Below, piece by piece: positions 25,564 through 37,319 of a stretch of 64,000 nucleotides of DNA. Below the pieces are notes generated by a model. That model searched no databases. It saw nothing but the letters and a program-made list of their open reading frames with translations, and was not told where the DNA came from. The DNA lies in assembly GCA_025642065.1 (NCBI GenBank), contig JAODUP010000125.1, positions 583,501 to 647,500 of the forward strand, written 5' to 3'. Source of the DNA: Paralvinella palmiformis. Taxonomy: Eukaryota > Annelida > Polychaeta > Terebellida > Alvinellidae. The translations under genes were made by a program, and so were the position numbers. Every line of letters begins with the position of its first letter. Position 1 is the first letter of the stretch.

Positions 25564-26514
25564 ATGGTTTGTTTAGCAACTGCTTTGGTAACTTTTGAAA
25601 GTATAGCTCAGAGGCAAAATCCCACAAACACAGGTATGAATGGGTTTAAAACAGCTACCTTGTAAAGTTGGAGAGTAATTTTCAAATCACTGAACTACGG
25701 AACGTTCCAGTATGTTTACAGGTACAGATTAATATATATGCATAGCTGAAACATATGTATACGTGTATATATTAATGGATATGTATTTGGGAATAAAGGG
25801 ATATAGTATATAGGAAACACATTCAACAAGAGATGTTTTAAAAGGTAACTTTCAGGTGATGTAATCATGTGTCTATTTAATATCATTGTTTCAATTTATA
25901 GCAAAATTTAGACGAGCTGAACAGACACGTAAAGACGGACATCTTGACTTGCAATATAACATATAAGTATTATATTTTGATTTGTTAATATTTATAATGA
26001 TGATGATGATGATGATGGTGATAATAGTCGAGAAATATGAATTTTAATTTCCCATAACGAAGACCATTCATATATATTATATATTATATCAGATAACGCT
26101 TTGATATATCATATTGGTATTATCTTAGTATTATCAAATGTTTATTGAATATTGTCATTGTTTCAACTTGTAACTCGACAATAATCATCAAACATAATCA
26201 AGTTGGATGGTTATTTGCCTTTCTAAGATTATGGCATCTGGTAATGAATTTAAGCCAATCAGGATTTCAGCAAAGGACTAATCAGATTTCAGAATAGCAA
26301 TTGTTTTCGTAATTATTGATCAGTTTGTCCTGCAAAATGTGGTATTTTCCTTTCAACACTTATAATTAACAAGTGTCTGAGCTGGTAATCGTTCTCAAGC
26401 CAAAGTACATTGTTCTGGGAATGCTCAGCCCCTAAAACTTGGCTGACTCCATTATTACGCCGAAGACCATCTGTCAGGAAGAATACTTCAATCGCGGGGG
26501 GGGAGTATTGTTGC
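25561..26514. other. Gene-free stretch
   Basis: Contains a (GAT)n tract at about 25998-26018 and a G run at 26496. The segment 25597-25640 shares 'aatcccacaaa' with 26985 and with the SINE-like piece at 59205, hinting at an old tRNA-SINE fragment. Confidence 0.35.
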
Positions 26515-26609
26515 TGTTATTAGTCTGGTATCAGAGTCGACCATGTTCAAGTGTTGTAAGAATAGTAACTGGTTGTGTACCAACAAGTCAGCGAGTTCAA
26601 TAACTGTCA

Positions 26610-26664
<55 letters not shown>

Positions 26665-26687
26665 CTGTGTCTGTCTGTTTATATATA

Positions 26688-26719
<32 letters not shown>

Positions 26720-26870
26720 GAGCTTATAATATTTGCTGTTGGCTGTATGTCGTGGCTGTTCGGGTTTATAGCCGAGAACTAACTCGGCAATGAGCCAGAA
26801 CGTTATATCAGCTATTGTAAACGGAATGTGATTATTGTATATTTACCTTGTAACGTGTCGACAGTGTGCG
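26515..26870 (+). repeat. Dispersed repeat C, copy 3 (diverged)
   Basis: Related to block C: 'gtgttgtaagaatagtaact', 'caacaagtcagcgagttcaa' and, after a CT/GT/GTCT microsatellite (26610-26720), 'ggtttatagccgagaactaa' and 'gagccagaacgttatatcag'. The microsatellite sits inside the repeat. No reading frame is shared. Confidence 0.7.
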
Positions 26871-27320
26871 TTAATAGATTTGGCTAAAATTGTCTGATAG
26901 AAATTTGTTGTCTTTTTTGGGTTTTTGTTGTTTTGTTATTGTGAGTTGGTTTAAGTTATTAAGCTTTGGCTCAGGTCGTCATTGGGAAAGTAATCCCACA
27001 AATACAATACATTGATATTGTATTCTCTATGTTCGAATACCAGTGTCTTTTAATCGCTTGTATGTATTATAGTCGTAATCGATGTTTGTATCATATCCAT
27101 CATTTGAAATAAACTATTGTCGCTAAGCAATACACATAACAGGAAGTGAACTCTGACATCAGATTCCATTTTCTCATCTTTTTATAAATGACTTATTACG
27201 TTTGCGGTATTTATAAACTGGTATTGTATCATGTTATTTGTGTCTCACTCGATCTAACTGTTTACATAATATCAGCGTTTGGTGTGTATCTGTTTCAGTA
27301 TAAAAATTAAACAAATTGAG
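26871..27320. other. Gene-free stretch
   Basis: Nothing recognised apart from a possible tRNA-SINE fragment around 26960-27045 ('aatcccacaaa' then 'tgttcgaatacc'). Confidence 0.3.
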
Positions 27321-27600
27321 CGTTTAGTGTTGCAGCCCCCACTTTGTGGAATAGGTTGTCGGCAAATATTAGAAATGCGTCGTCTCTTGAAAATTTTAAA
27401 TCTCTTCTAAAGACACAACTATTTCAGGTCACTTTCACAGATAAATCATTATTATCTTTTAAATCATTACAGGGTTTTTACAGACATATTATTTGGGGTA
27501 TTATTATATTACATATTATTTATACAGGGCCTTTGAATGGCTCCTGCTAGTAAGGGAGCTTTATTAAATATACATTATTATTATTATTATTATTGTTATT
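27321..27600 (+). mobile_element. 5'-truncated L2-like LINE tail
   Basis: More than 90% identical by eye to the 3' end of the LINE at 47325-50480 (read on its minus strand). It encodes the same C-terminal peptide, here 'MWNRLSANIRNASSLENFKS'. It ends with 'ggctcctgctagtaagg', a decayed hairpin and an ATT tail. Only ~280 bp of the 3' end are present, typical of abortive reverse transcription. Confidence 0.85.
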
Positions 27601-28179
27601 ATTTTACGCTCTTGTAGCGCAGCTGCTGGCAGCTGGTGATGGTCAGGATGCATACGCAGATCATGAGTCTAGAAATGAAAACGCTAAAGGGTTATATATG
27701 CCAACATATATCGAATATTTGTTATCTCCTAGGCTAAACGGAAAAATAGGTTGGCAGTCTGACATTTCATTTTCTTGGCCGGTATCTTAGTTTTCAGAAT
27801 AGCCAGCATGGAAACAATGGTATCTACATATCTCTTCATATGTTACCAACCAAAAGACGTAGAAATACAAATGAAAGGTTAACATTTATAGCTGAAGTGC
27901 TATGGAATCCAATGAAATAATGAGATTGGTCAGTTTCTTAAATAGTTCTTTACATAAACCTCACATACATCAAAATATATGCAATAAAATGGCAATAATC
28001 TTTAACACATCGCCGACTTTATAGTGGTGATTTAAAGAGTTATAATGTCTATATGTTATGCCGTCATATACCAACAAATATGTGCATCTGTCTAGATTAA
28101 TAAATGTCAGAGTGGCCTATAATTAAGCCCTCTGTATTATTTCAATAAATCATTATGCTGGGTAGATTTTACACACTGA
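27601..28179. other. Gene-free stretch
   Basis: Short open frames only, with no recognisable homology. May include undetected upstream parts of the pseudogene that follows. Confidence 0.3.
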
Positions 28180-30030
28180 TGAACCTTTCACGAGCAATTG
28201 GGCAGCACATGACAGATTCTGGATTGGAAGGCATCTGGGTGGAAAGTGGTGTTTATGGTGAGACAACCTCTGACAGGATTCTTTCTCCAGGGTAAAAGTT
28301 GGAATCGTATGAAAGGGCACATAATTTGACATTCGAAGCTCTATGACGAGAAATTTGTAGCGAAATATATTTACTTGGTTCGCAATTTATGCAACCTAAA
28401 ACTACCCCAGATGGGATAGATGTTTCTAACAGATGCATCACAACTAGAAACCCGAGCACCTGTTGCCTACAATGGGCTCATGAATGGTGACTTTGTGGTG
28501 AAAGAAACATCCCACCAGTGTAACCAACTTCCAGGCGACTAACGATTAGAGCATGTCAATAAACTGGAGAAGCAGTAGACAAACAAAAGACCATACAAAT
28601 TAAGGCTGATCCAGACTTACTTCGACGGTTTGTTGTATCGGTTGAATCCTTACATGATGTAAAGCTGAAACATAAACTGAATTATGTATCTCTAGCACTG
28701 GCCACCTCTTATGAAAACAACAGATCAACAAATAAAACCCCAAAACACAACATCCAGCATACCGGTATGCGATCTACAAGTACAAAAGTATATCATACCT
28801 GATGTCATGGCTCTAATCTATGTTATAAAGAAGTCCGCTGAATGTAAAATGTTTTTTTGTTTTGGTATTTAGCTGATACCATTATTCGCTCCGTTTGCTC
28901 TCATTCCACCGGGAGGAATACAGAAGTTAATATTCTCTGGTAGAAAATTCCACCTGTCAAATTAGGTACCAGAATCAAGCGTAGAAGAGGCATTAGACCA
29001 TTCAAGAGAATAATAGAAGACGGGAACGTTAGACCTCCTGAAAACAGGCCAACATATATGGGAATGGAGAACAACAAGAGGGAACTGTCCATAAAACTCA
29101 CCACGATGAAGCCCTAAGGAGGGTTATAAGCTGATTGTAAGTGGTGAGTTCACAAAACCAAAGCACGTAACAACTTACTTCACATGACACCCACGTTGTC
29201 TCAACACACACAGAGAAAGCTAAAACGCGAAGCATGTTGCATGCACATAACGCTTCTTCGCATAGATATGACCGATGTGTTGTGGCCATCGGAGATACAG
29301 ATTATTACTTTTGTTGTCATAATGACCAAAATGGCAGCTTTTTACGTGGCTGGCAACCTGAAATGAGGGAGACGCAAATGGTCTGTAACTAATAGATGAT
29401 GTTCGGCACAATTTTACCGGAATTTCATGCCCTAATTGGATGCGCTACAACATCACAGTTCTCATGGATTGGGAAGATAACAGTTTAGATAGTATTCTGT
29501 TCATCTGGCAATGCAGTACGCTTACAACAACTCAGTGAGGAATAATTGTATAGTATTCTGAGATTCTATCCTCTGTAGAGACTTTTGTTGTTAAACTGTT
29601 CCAACCCTCATCAACGGAAACACGTATGGGTGTATTGAGGTTAGCTATGTTCCGAACGTCAAAGAAACAACTGGTCAATTTAGCCCCCACACAAGTTGAA
29701 CTCTTTCTGCGTGTCGGTCGAGCTCACTTGCAGATATTTGTGTGATATAACTCACTGGATGCCTAAGTCAATCTACCTAATCCGTAGCTCACTGGGTTGG
29801 ATGACTGAGAAGGACAGATTGATTCCTAATCTCATTGGATAAGATTGTGTCCCAGCTATAACAGCTTCGTCTGGAAACATATAGATGCAGAGAAGCTAGT
29901 CAACAACGCAGAAGTCGACAGTGTTTGTATAATAAAGCAGGTCTTATGTGCACCTGTGCCCATCATCTAGCATCGGTGGATGAGTGATGGAAGAATCCAC
30001 ACAACTAAGAGGTGGAGGAGGAACCATCAG
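28180..30030 (+). pseudogene. Relic of a multicopy invertebrate protein family
   Basis: Pieces of one long protein can be read on the plus strand across many stops and frameshifts, in a fixed order. Near 28208 is 'DSGLEGIWVESGVYGETT'. Near 28605 is 'IKADPDLLRRFVVSVES'. Near 29225 a stretch corresponds to an 'EADTR...LLHA' and 'SPDTD' segment. Near 29565 is 'SVETFVVKLFQPSSTE', and near 29675 'LAPTQVELFLRVGRAH'. A tail near 29930 reads 'NKAGLMCTCAHHL', like the cysteine-rich C-terminus. From memory, this order matches a large uncharacterised family found as many near-identical copies in cnidarian, mollusc and echinoderm genomes, which suggests spread with mobile elements. Function is unknown. 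This copy is dead. Confidence 0.6.
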
Positions 30031-30135
30031 AACAATAATATCTAAATATATAGACATCAACTGACTCTTCTCATTAATCTGTTCTATGTATATGTTTGTG
30101 GGAAAGATTTAATGGAATGCGTGATGCAAACGAAC

Positions 30136-30174
<39 letters not shown>

Positions 30175-30738
30175 TAGGAAAGTATGCGTATCTAAGTATA
30201 TCAGTATTGTTGTACGTGTTAGTTACTTACTTAGTAAGGTTGTACATTTATATTGGTAACGTTGTGTGAGATACGAGAAATATTACTGCAGTTTAATTGT
30301 AATATTGAACGTACTAGTGTTAATAATAATTTACTAGATATGCTTATAGCAATATACTGATCCAATAAATATATTTCACATCCATTCCTATATTTATATA
30401 AATATTAAAATTTACAGGTTGTAAAGCATAACACATAAATTGAATTACTCTATTTTTATTCTGATGTTACTACAAGTAAAACTGTGCATCATTAAAATTA
30501 TAGCCTGAGATCTATATTCATAATAAATGCTGTATAGCTCAGTTGATAACACTTTGGGACTTATTTGTCACGTATGACATATAGTAGGTTTTTTAAACAA
30601 CAGATTGATGAACACCCTAAGAGATATTATTAATATAAAGGATTTGGTATTTATAGGTTTAGCAATGTATAGATTTATGGATGTATAAATTTATTTATAT
30701 TTCCTATTGAGCCAGTGTCGTACTCTGAACCAGTGTCA

Positions 30739-30739
<1 letters not shown>
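30031..30739. other. Gene-free stretch
   Basis: A (TA)n tract is at about 30138-30169. A tRNA A-box-like string, 'tatagctcagttgataacac', is at 30533-30552 but lacks a clear B box. Nothing else recognised. Confidence 0.35.
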
Positions 30740-30824
<85 letters not shown>

Positions 30825-30899
30825 CACACACACACACACACACACACACAAAACACACACACACACACACACACACATAATATATATATATATATATAT

Positions 30900-30945
<46 letters not shown>
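30740..30945. repeat. (CA)n-(TA)n microsatellite
   Basis: About 140 bp of CA repeat with two short interruptions, followed by about 60 bp of TA repeat. Confidence 0.97.
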
Positions 30946-30946
<1 letters not shown>

Positions 30947-31978
30947 TAAACTCAGAGACAATCTGGTGTACTTAGACAGACTCATGCACCCGTAGACAAC
31001 ACACATTTATACACACACTATACAGAGAGTGACTAATAGTTTTGTTTTGGAACTTAAAGGAATTAATTTACACAAGAAATACATGTCCAAATAGCGACTG
31101 ACAAGATAGTGATAGAACTGAGTTAATGAGTTGGTGAATGAGTTATTTAGCCTCAGTGCAAGTTACACATGACTGGCGAGTAACTCGTTGGGGGAAATTA
31201 AGGAACGGAAGCTCTGTCATATATATTTTTATATAACTTTTAAATCTTCTTGGCAGCAATTATTGAACACCATATATCATGATCAATTTATAAATATTGG
31301 TGGCGGGCTGTGCATCAATAAGTTCAAACTTAATTTATGAAAAAAATGAATTAATTTACCGACTTCAGATTGGATTCAGAGTTTATTATACGTGACATTA
31401 ATTACCTTAATCAAATGAAAGGGGAAGTCGTCTATGATAATTATATTGGCATAGTTCCTGTATGGCTCAGTGTTTCTCTAGTGTTCAATAGACTGTTTCA
31501 ATCAACACAAATCAATCAATTAAACAAACAATTAAGTGTGATGTACAGTAGAAACAAACCCCGCGTATTGAGACATTAAATTTATTGCAAACGCTTGTAA
31601 GACAATACTCCTAAAAACTTTGGCAACGTCGTTTCTTAACCAAGGAAAATATTCTACAGGTGGAATGTGGCTGACTGACGATAAGTCATCACCTCACACT
31701 GTTGAGACGGAAGCAACTGTCTTCTCTTAACTAAACAAACTGCACCACGCCAAGAACATTTCCATATAATTTCAACGTCAGGGTATCGAAGCAACCCCCC
31801 GCGAAGACCCGATTTGTGAAATTGGAACATATATTTTGTGATGAAACTAATATAAACTCTACCCCCAGAAAGTCTACAGAAAGTTTGAAAAGATCGTTGA
31901 CAGTAAAACATACTAAATTAAATATCCCCCCAAACTGTTTATATCTGGCTTCATACAATGTTTCCATTTACATTTGGT

Positions 31979-32017
<39 letters not shown>

Positions 32018-32785
32018 GTCGTCGTCGTCGTAGTCATCGTCGTCGTAGTCGTTGTCGTCATCATCATTCTAGTATTTAATCATAAACATGACATTTAAAT
32101 TAAGGTAACAAACCACCCAAATCAAGGTGAGACGTTTTGTTATAAATATTGTTTCATGATCTTTTGTTCAATATTATAAACTTATTATAAACTTCATCGT
32201 GATCATGATTATGTATTAATATATAATGATTGCAATCTTCCCAAATACATGTCAATCAAACTATATCGCTTAATCAAACAATCCATTCACTGTACTCATA
32301 ATTCTGGATATACCTTTCTCTTCCCTGTTGTTCAATGGTGTAGCATTGAACAAATTATACTACAATGGCATTAATATCTAGTTTATCCTTAACTAATAAA
32401 TATTTAACATATCATTTTTTAAAGATGAACAATGTTGTATTCCATATTTTTTAAACACGCTCTACCGCATACTACTAAATCTACCACAGACAATTGTCTT
32501 TAAAGATATAATGGTTGGGTGTACTACAAATATTAGGATCAAGGCATGAAACACTCGGAAGTTCTTGAAAATAATCTTATTTGGGCTCTGTAATTCGTTT
32601 CCTTGGTTAAACCATCAATATTATGATGCCATTTTGACATTAAACCATCCCCATCGTCATATCAATAACAACAGTTTCTAACCACACTAGTGCAAAAAAT
32701 ATCAGCGGTTCCGCATTCACGTCGTCAACTGACACTTGCCTGATCGACTCTGTGCAAAATTGACAATATTCTTGCAGATTAAGTA

Positions 32786-32821
<36 letters not shown>

Positions 32822-33540
32822 TTTAATATAATACTCCCCCCCAATTCTGTGTTTGGATAATAGATGGATCAGAAAATGCCAGTGCCTTTATAATACAGTC
32901 TCTAATGAGACGAGTATTCCGTATAAATAACGCGATATATTATACTTAGCTCATGTTATCCATAAACAGACTAGCAATGAGTTTAATATATTCTTCTCTA
33001 ACTAAAACTCAACATACGTAGTAAATTCAGCAATTACAAGTGCCTGTGAAATCTGCTGCCAGAGTACACGTCAAAACTATAACATTGTTTATTTTGATCA
33101 TGAATTAACAATGTGTATTGTTCTGTTTTATCACTTCACTACTCGTAGTGCGTTTTTGTTATATGTATTAAAGTTATTGTCCAGAACCGGACGCTATAGA
33201 TAAGTATATTATTTAAGTGGCATCATTTGTATGCCCTCTGACTCCGGTAATATGGATCGGACTGGGAACATATGGGAACGCGTTTGTGTCCCATCGAGCA
33301 AACGAAGGACATATCAATATATCAGTAACGGCACATATCATGCCTTGAATTGTACATTAGTAATATCGCCCGTAAAATATAATTGATCAGTACACGATTG
33401 TTTACTAAGTAGAGTGTCGACACTTTGACGTCTTCTATTAATAGAACGAGATTTGCCAAAATATCAATAGAAGACGAGTCGTCTTTGTTATCAGGTTCAT
33501 CGAAATGGCATCTTTATTCGGTATATTTAGCTGGCGTGGT
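30946..33540. other. Gene-free stretch
   Basis: Contains an ATC/GTC trinucleotide tract (31980-32065) and a (TA)n-poly-T tract (32789-32824). Frames of up to ~85 codons at 31654-32079 on both strands show no recognisable family. No splice-supported exon was found. Confidence 0.35.
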
Positions 33541-33842
33541 AATAAGTGCCATTTATATAGCGCCCTATCCAGCTATATAACTGTTCTATGGCGCTTTACG
33601 GTGTTATTATCCCTGACTCCGACCTGTTCCAATCCGGCACACATCTCAACTCCCAAGGCGGCATACAACGCATGCTGCCATTAAAGGCGCGAAGCGTTAC
33701 TCGAACGCTATACCATCGCGTCCTGTCATGTTCTCATTTTGATGGACGAGTGAGCAAGTCGCCACATAGCAGCTACCGGCGCGTCGAACCCGCGACCCTT
33801 CGGCTACGAGTCGTACGCTCTAACTAACTGCGCCATCACAGC
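33541..33842 (-). mobile_element. SINE-3: tRNA-derived, LINE-type 3' hairpin
   Basis: Read on the minus strand, the head is a well-preserved tRNA-like sequence: A box 'tggcgcagttagttagagcg' and B box 'gggttcgacgc' (33841-33780). About 170 bp of GC-richer body follow. The 3' end has AGCGCC pairing with GGCGCT around an ~24-base loop, then 'atataaatggcacttatta'. The same hairpin position and bracketing sequence occur at the 3' ends of the L2-like LINEs at 10334 and 47325, suggesting that such a LINE mobilised it. Confidence 0.75.
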
Positions 33843-34639
33843 TTGTACACAATGAAAACTACATACTGGTGTCATAGTGAGTATTATCCTCATCCATTTT
33901 TACTTAGACATATCAACATATGGCTATTTATTATATTAATGCCATCGTAATCAAGATAATATTTGATTTAACTATTTCTATTATATTTCATGTTCATGAA
34001 TATGTAAATATAACATATAACAAACTCGAATATTAACAATCCTGTTACTGGATTTTGGGTAGCTCTGTTAGTGTAGTGGTTGGGGATTAGGTGTGAAAAC
34101 CCCCAAGTTCGAATCCTACTCACACCTGTTTTTGTGGTATGTTTATTTCAGTTCCGAGATTAAAAACCAAACATTAGACAATCTACTGAATTTTCCCACT
34201 CCTCTATTTATGTTCATACATTTTATTTTGTGCTGTTCGTGCATTAATACACGTCACTACTTGTTCGACAAAAAGGTTAACTTATATCAATCAGTCCCCG
34301 TTTATAAAGTCAATAATTGTTTTCTTGACTCAATAACAGATGCGTCTAGCATTCTTATCAATTATAGCATTTAATCTTAACACCGTGCTTCATTCGATAC
34401 CTATAGCTACAAATAATAATAGGTCGTAAAACAATTATGATATTATAAATGATTAGGATATAAGAAAGTTATTCAACGTAACATCTCCCAAATAAAATCA
34501 TTATTTGGTCAATTTACCTTTCTGTGGGATGGCGTTTGTGTTAATATTTGGCCAACCATTATTCGATAACTTGTAGGTGAAGTATCGAGACTCGTATTAG
34601 GATGTTGTAACCGTCAACTCCCATAACAACATTTATCTA
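33843..34639. other. Gene-free stretch with tRNA-like head
   Basis: Apart from the tRNA-like segment at 34062-34130, nothing beyond AT-rich sequence is seen. Confidence 0.35.
34062..34130 (+). mobile_element. tRNA-like SINE head or tRNA pseudogene
   Basis: A box 'tagtgtagtggttggggatt' and B box 'aagttcgaatccta' are spaced as in a tRNA. The T-stem does not pair properly, so a working tRNA is unlikely. No typical SINE body or tail was recognised downstream. Confidence 0.45.
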
Positions 34640-35520
34640 ACTCTTCTCTCAGTTGGATGATGGTCCTTGTAGTACAACGAAGTACAGCTACATCAACGCC
34701 AAATCATGTCTGAGTACTCGATAGTCTTCTGTACTCGATCTACATCGGCGTTACTTCCCCGATCGTATTCGATACTCTTCTGTACTCGATCTGAATCGGT
34801 GTTACTTCACCATCGTACTCGATTATCTTCTGTACTCGATCTGAATGGGTATTACTTCCTCCATCGTACTCGATACTCTTCTGTACTCGATCTACATCGG
34901 TGTTACTTCTCCGATCGTACTCGATTATCCTCTGTACTCGATCTACATCGGTTTTACTTCTCCGATCGTACTCGATAATCTTTTGGACTCGATCTGAATC
35001 TGTGTTACTACCTCCATCGTACTCGATAAACCTATGTACTCGATATGGGCGTCTCCGTGGTCTAGCGGTAGCGTGCTGGACCACAGATCACTACCACCCG
35101 TGTTCGAATCCCGGCGTGGACATATCTGAAGGTTGTTTCGTCTTTCATTTCGTCTCATTACCTTTGGAAGTCGCTCAGCCCATTTAGCCTACCTTTAGCC
35201 TACCTTCAATCATCATCATCATCATCTGTACTCGATCTACATCGGTCTTACTTCACCCCATCGTACTCGATAATTCTCTGTACTCGATCTACATCGGTGT
35301 TATTTTCCCAGATATATTCATAACGAACAAAACTGTATCTGTGTCCTCATTCACTTATCGATATGTCGACGTATTTGGAATTGAAATAATAAATGTTTAT
35401 TTGTTAAATGACGACACCTGGAAGGCTTTTATCCAAATATTTATATTTAAATCGGTCATGGCTAACTGTCTCCAGGATGTATCATCCAAATGTACACATT
35501 ACTGGTCAGTTTTAGTTATT
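34640..35520 (+). repeat. Dispersed repeat D, copy 3, internally expanded
   Basis: Flanks match the other D copies ('gttggatgatggtcc' left; 'cacttatcgatatgtcgacg' and 'ggaaggcttttatccaaata' right). The central unit present once in the copy at 39303 is here amplified into about nine tandem units of ~51 bp (34730-35330). Unit starts at 'tgtactcgat' are about 34730, 34781, 34831, 34882, 34933, 34984, 35035, 35227 and 35279. Because 51 is divisible by three, long frames arise on both strands; they are artefacts. A SINE splits the array at 35047. Confidence 0.85.
35047..35226 (+). mobile_element. SINE-1 copy nested in 51-bp minisatellite
   Basis: Head with A box 'tggtctagcggtagcgtg' and B box 'tgttcgaatccc', then body and ATC tail. 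The body has lost the 'gtgcacaaaagtggccg' part and instead repeats 'agcctacctt'. It is flanked by TGTACTCGAT on both sides (35035-35044 and 35227-35236). That string is also the array motif, so the target duplication cannot be told from the array period. Confidence 0.88.
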
Positions 35521-35869
35521 TATATACTAAACAAAAATGCTTCATAATAATGACGTCAGAACTTATTTAAGTACCACTTTATAATACGTAGTTAACTTTA
35601 ATGATAGAGATTAGAGTGATATGTCGCAATTCTCAGTTCGATTATAATTTAAATACATCATTTTGTATCTAAATAGAAATATAAAAATATTGTTATTTTA
35701 TTAAACGTTCATAAAATACTTTCATCGGATTAGAATTTTCAAATTAGAAGAAAGCCCATTACTCAATAAAGATCACCGATAAAGTTGACATTGCATTTAT
35801 TAGTTTTAAATGTTATCAAAAATAGCAGAAATCAGGTTTCAACTTTTTACTTTCCGCTTTTTTATATAT
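35521..35869. other. Gene-free stretch
   Basis: AT-rich spacer, nothing recognised. Confidence 0.35.
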
Positions 35870-36312
35870 ATAATCTTCAGCCATGATCAGTCCACTGCGG
35901 GACGAAAGCCTTAGCATCTTCTTGCTCTCATACACCAGTTAACATTGCCCCAGTACTGTTGTAGTTCATCTCTCCATCTTTTTCGTTGTCTTCCTCGATT
36001 TCTTTTGCTACCCATTTCGGTGTCCAAACTGTAAATGCTACACTCCATCTATTATCCGTTCTGGGGCTGATGTGACCTGCCATTGTCCATTTCCTGTTTT
36101 TAATTATTTACATAACCTTAGTTTGGTCACTCACCCACTTGTTAGTTTTCCGGTCTTTATAGGTGATGCTGAACATGCTTTGTTCCATGTTGTGTTGTGC
36201 TGCAGACGATTTCTTTTCCATTTTTATTGTTAATGTCCAGGTCTCTGCTTTACCTGTCATTGCCGGAAGGATACATTTATATAATGGTTTGTTCAAATAT
36301 ACTTTGTATATG
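35870..36312 (-). mobile_element. 5'-truncated RTE-like LINE (3' end of ORF2)
   Basis: On the minus strand the frame from about 36296 encodes the C-terminal part of an RTE-type reverse transcriptase polyprotein: 'ILPAMTGKAETWTLTIKMEK', 'AAQHNMEQSMFSITYKDRKT', then after a stop and frameshifts 'KNRKWTMAGHISPRTDNRW', 'VWTPKW' and 'AFVPQWTDHG'. Order and spacing match what I know of this family (after the RT domain, with the 'AGHI-R-DNRW' block). The endonuclease and RT core are missing. The element is dead. A short TA tract sits at its 3' end. Confidence 0.85.
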
Positions 36313-37009
36313 CGAACATGTGCAAAGCCAGTAGACTGGAGGCAGCTTTTGAACCGTGATCTTTCAGGTTCTTGTCTATTTCACATATATCTGTGAGTTG
36401 TCACGACTACTGGCCGAGATTATTATTATTATATAGAGGACGTTCTACTGACAATTATTCAAACACGAGGAAACACATTTGTGACACATATTCAGTAGAA
36501 AACACACGGAGTCAGAATTATAATGCATTAGGTGACAGTCTGTGTCTTAAATTAAGCTGGCAACAGTCATTAATCTAATTTTCAGAAGATTAATTCATTT
36601 CTAATTATCTCTGACGTCGGTGGAACCAAAGGGATTACTTGTTATGTTATGAACGCTAACATGTCATCTAAGTCGCCTCTAAATAGTACGTTACCTACAA
36701 TAATGGTCTAACTATTTTTCACGATGACGCTATCAAAATCTTTATCTTAGATGGTTCGTTCATGACCCCTAACTTTATTTCAGTTATTAGTTAATACGAT
36801 TACGTAATTTGAGGCTTTTTCCTAACGATGTATTAACTAGCACAGGCACTATCATGAGTTTTCATTCAAGTTTTCAACAAACAAAAAAGAATCTATTTAA
36901 TTACACCTTTCTGCCAGAGTTCAACCCCAATGACGTCACTACCTATATTAGCCCAGTAATTGTCTATTAGAACATTTCATGATATGAGAGTCCATATGTT
37001 TGTGGTCAT
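36313..37009. other. Gene-free stretch
   Basis: No recognisable exon or repeat. Confidence 0.3.
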
Positions 37010-37260
37010 TGTCAGACTAGTATGAGGGTCGACATTGTTTGAGTGTCATAAGAATAGCAACTGGTATATTGCAATAAGTCAGCGAGTTCAACAATGGTCA
37101 CGTGTGGCGTCTATAGTGTTTTATGTCAGCTCCGAGTAATGTTTACTCAGATTTATTGCCGATACAAAACTCTCGGATGTGAGCCACTATGTTATATCAG
37201 CCACTGATATAGTAATATTTCTGTTGTTGTATCATATTCTCGTTGTATATTGAAGCTTCG
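37010..37260 (+). repeat. Dispersed repeat C, copy 4 (diverged)
   Basis: Matches block C through 'gtgtcataagaatagcaact', 'aataagtcagcgagttcaac', 'cacgtgtggcgt' and 'atcagccactg'. The family's 3' end ('acaactaaatcttaatgtat', 'cgctctaatat') reappears at 38290-38365, beyond the trinucleotide array. The array may therefore have expanded inside this copy. Confidence 0.65.
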
Positions 37261-37319
37261 TTGTATTGATTAATGTTACGCAAATCGACAAATATAATTC
37301 GATGTTAGATATCGACACT

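Noticed and set aside
31654..31967. 85- and 78-codon minus-strand frames
   Set aside because: Overlapping alternatives in one region, no shared motif with any family I know, no splice support.
34062..34130. Functional tRNA gene
   Set aside because: A and B boxes are present but the T-stem does not pair; better explained as a SINE head or pseudogene. The same holds for the heads at 3271, 33842, 51305 and 59300.
34706..35187. Arg/Ser-rich frames on both strands
   Set aside because: Created by the 51-bp minisatellite plus a SINE; period divisible by three.
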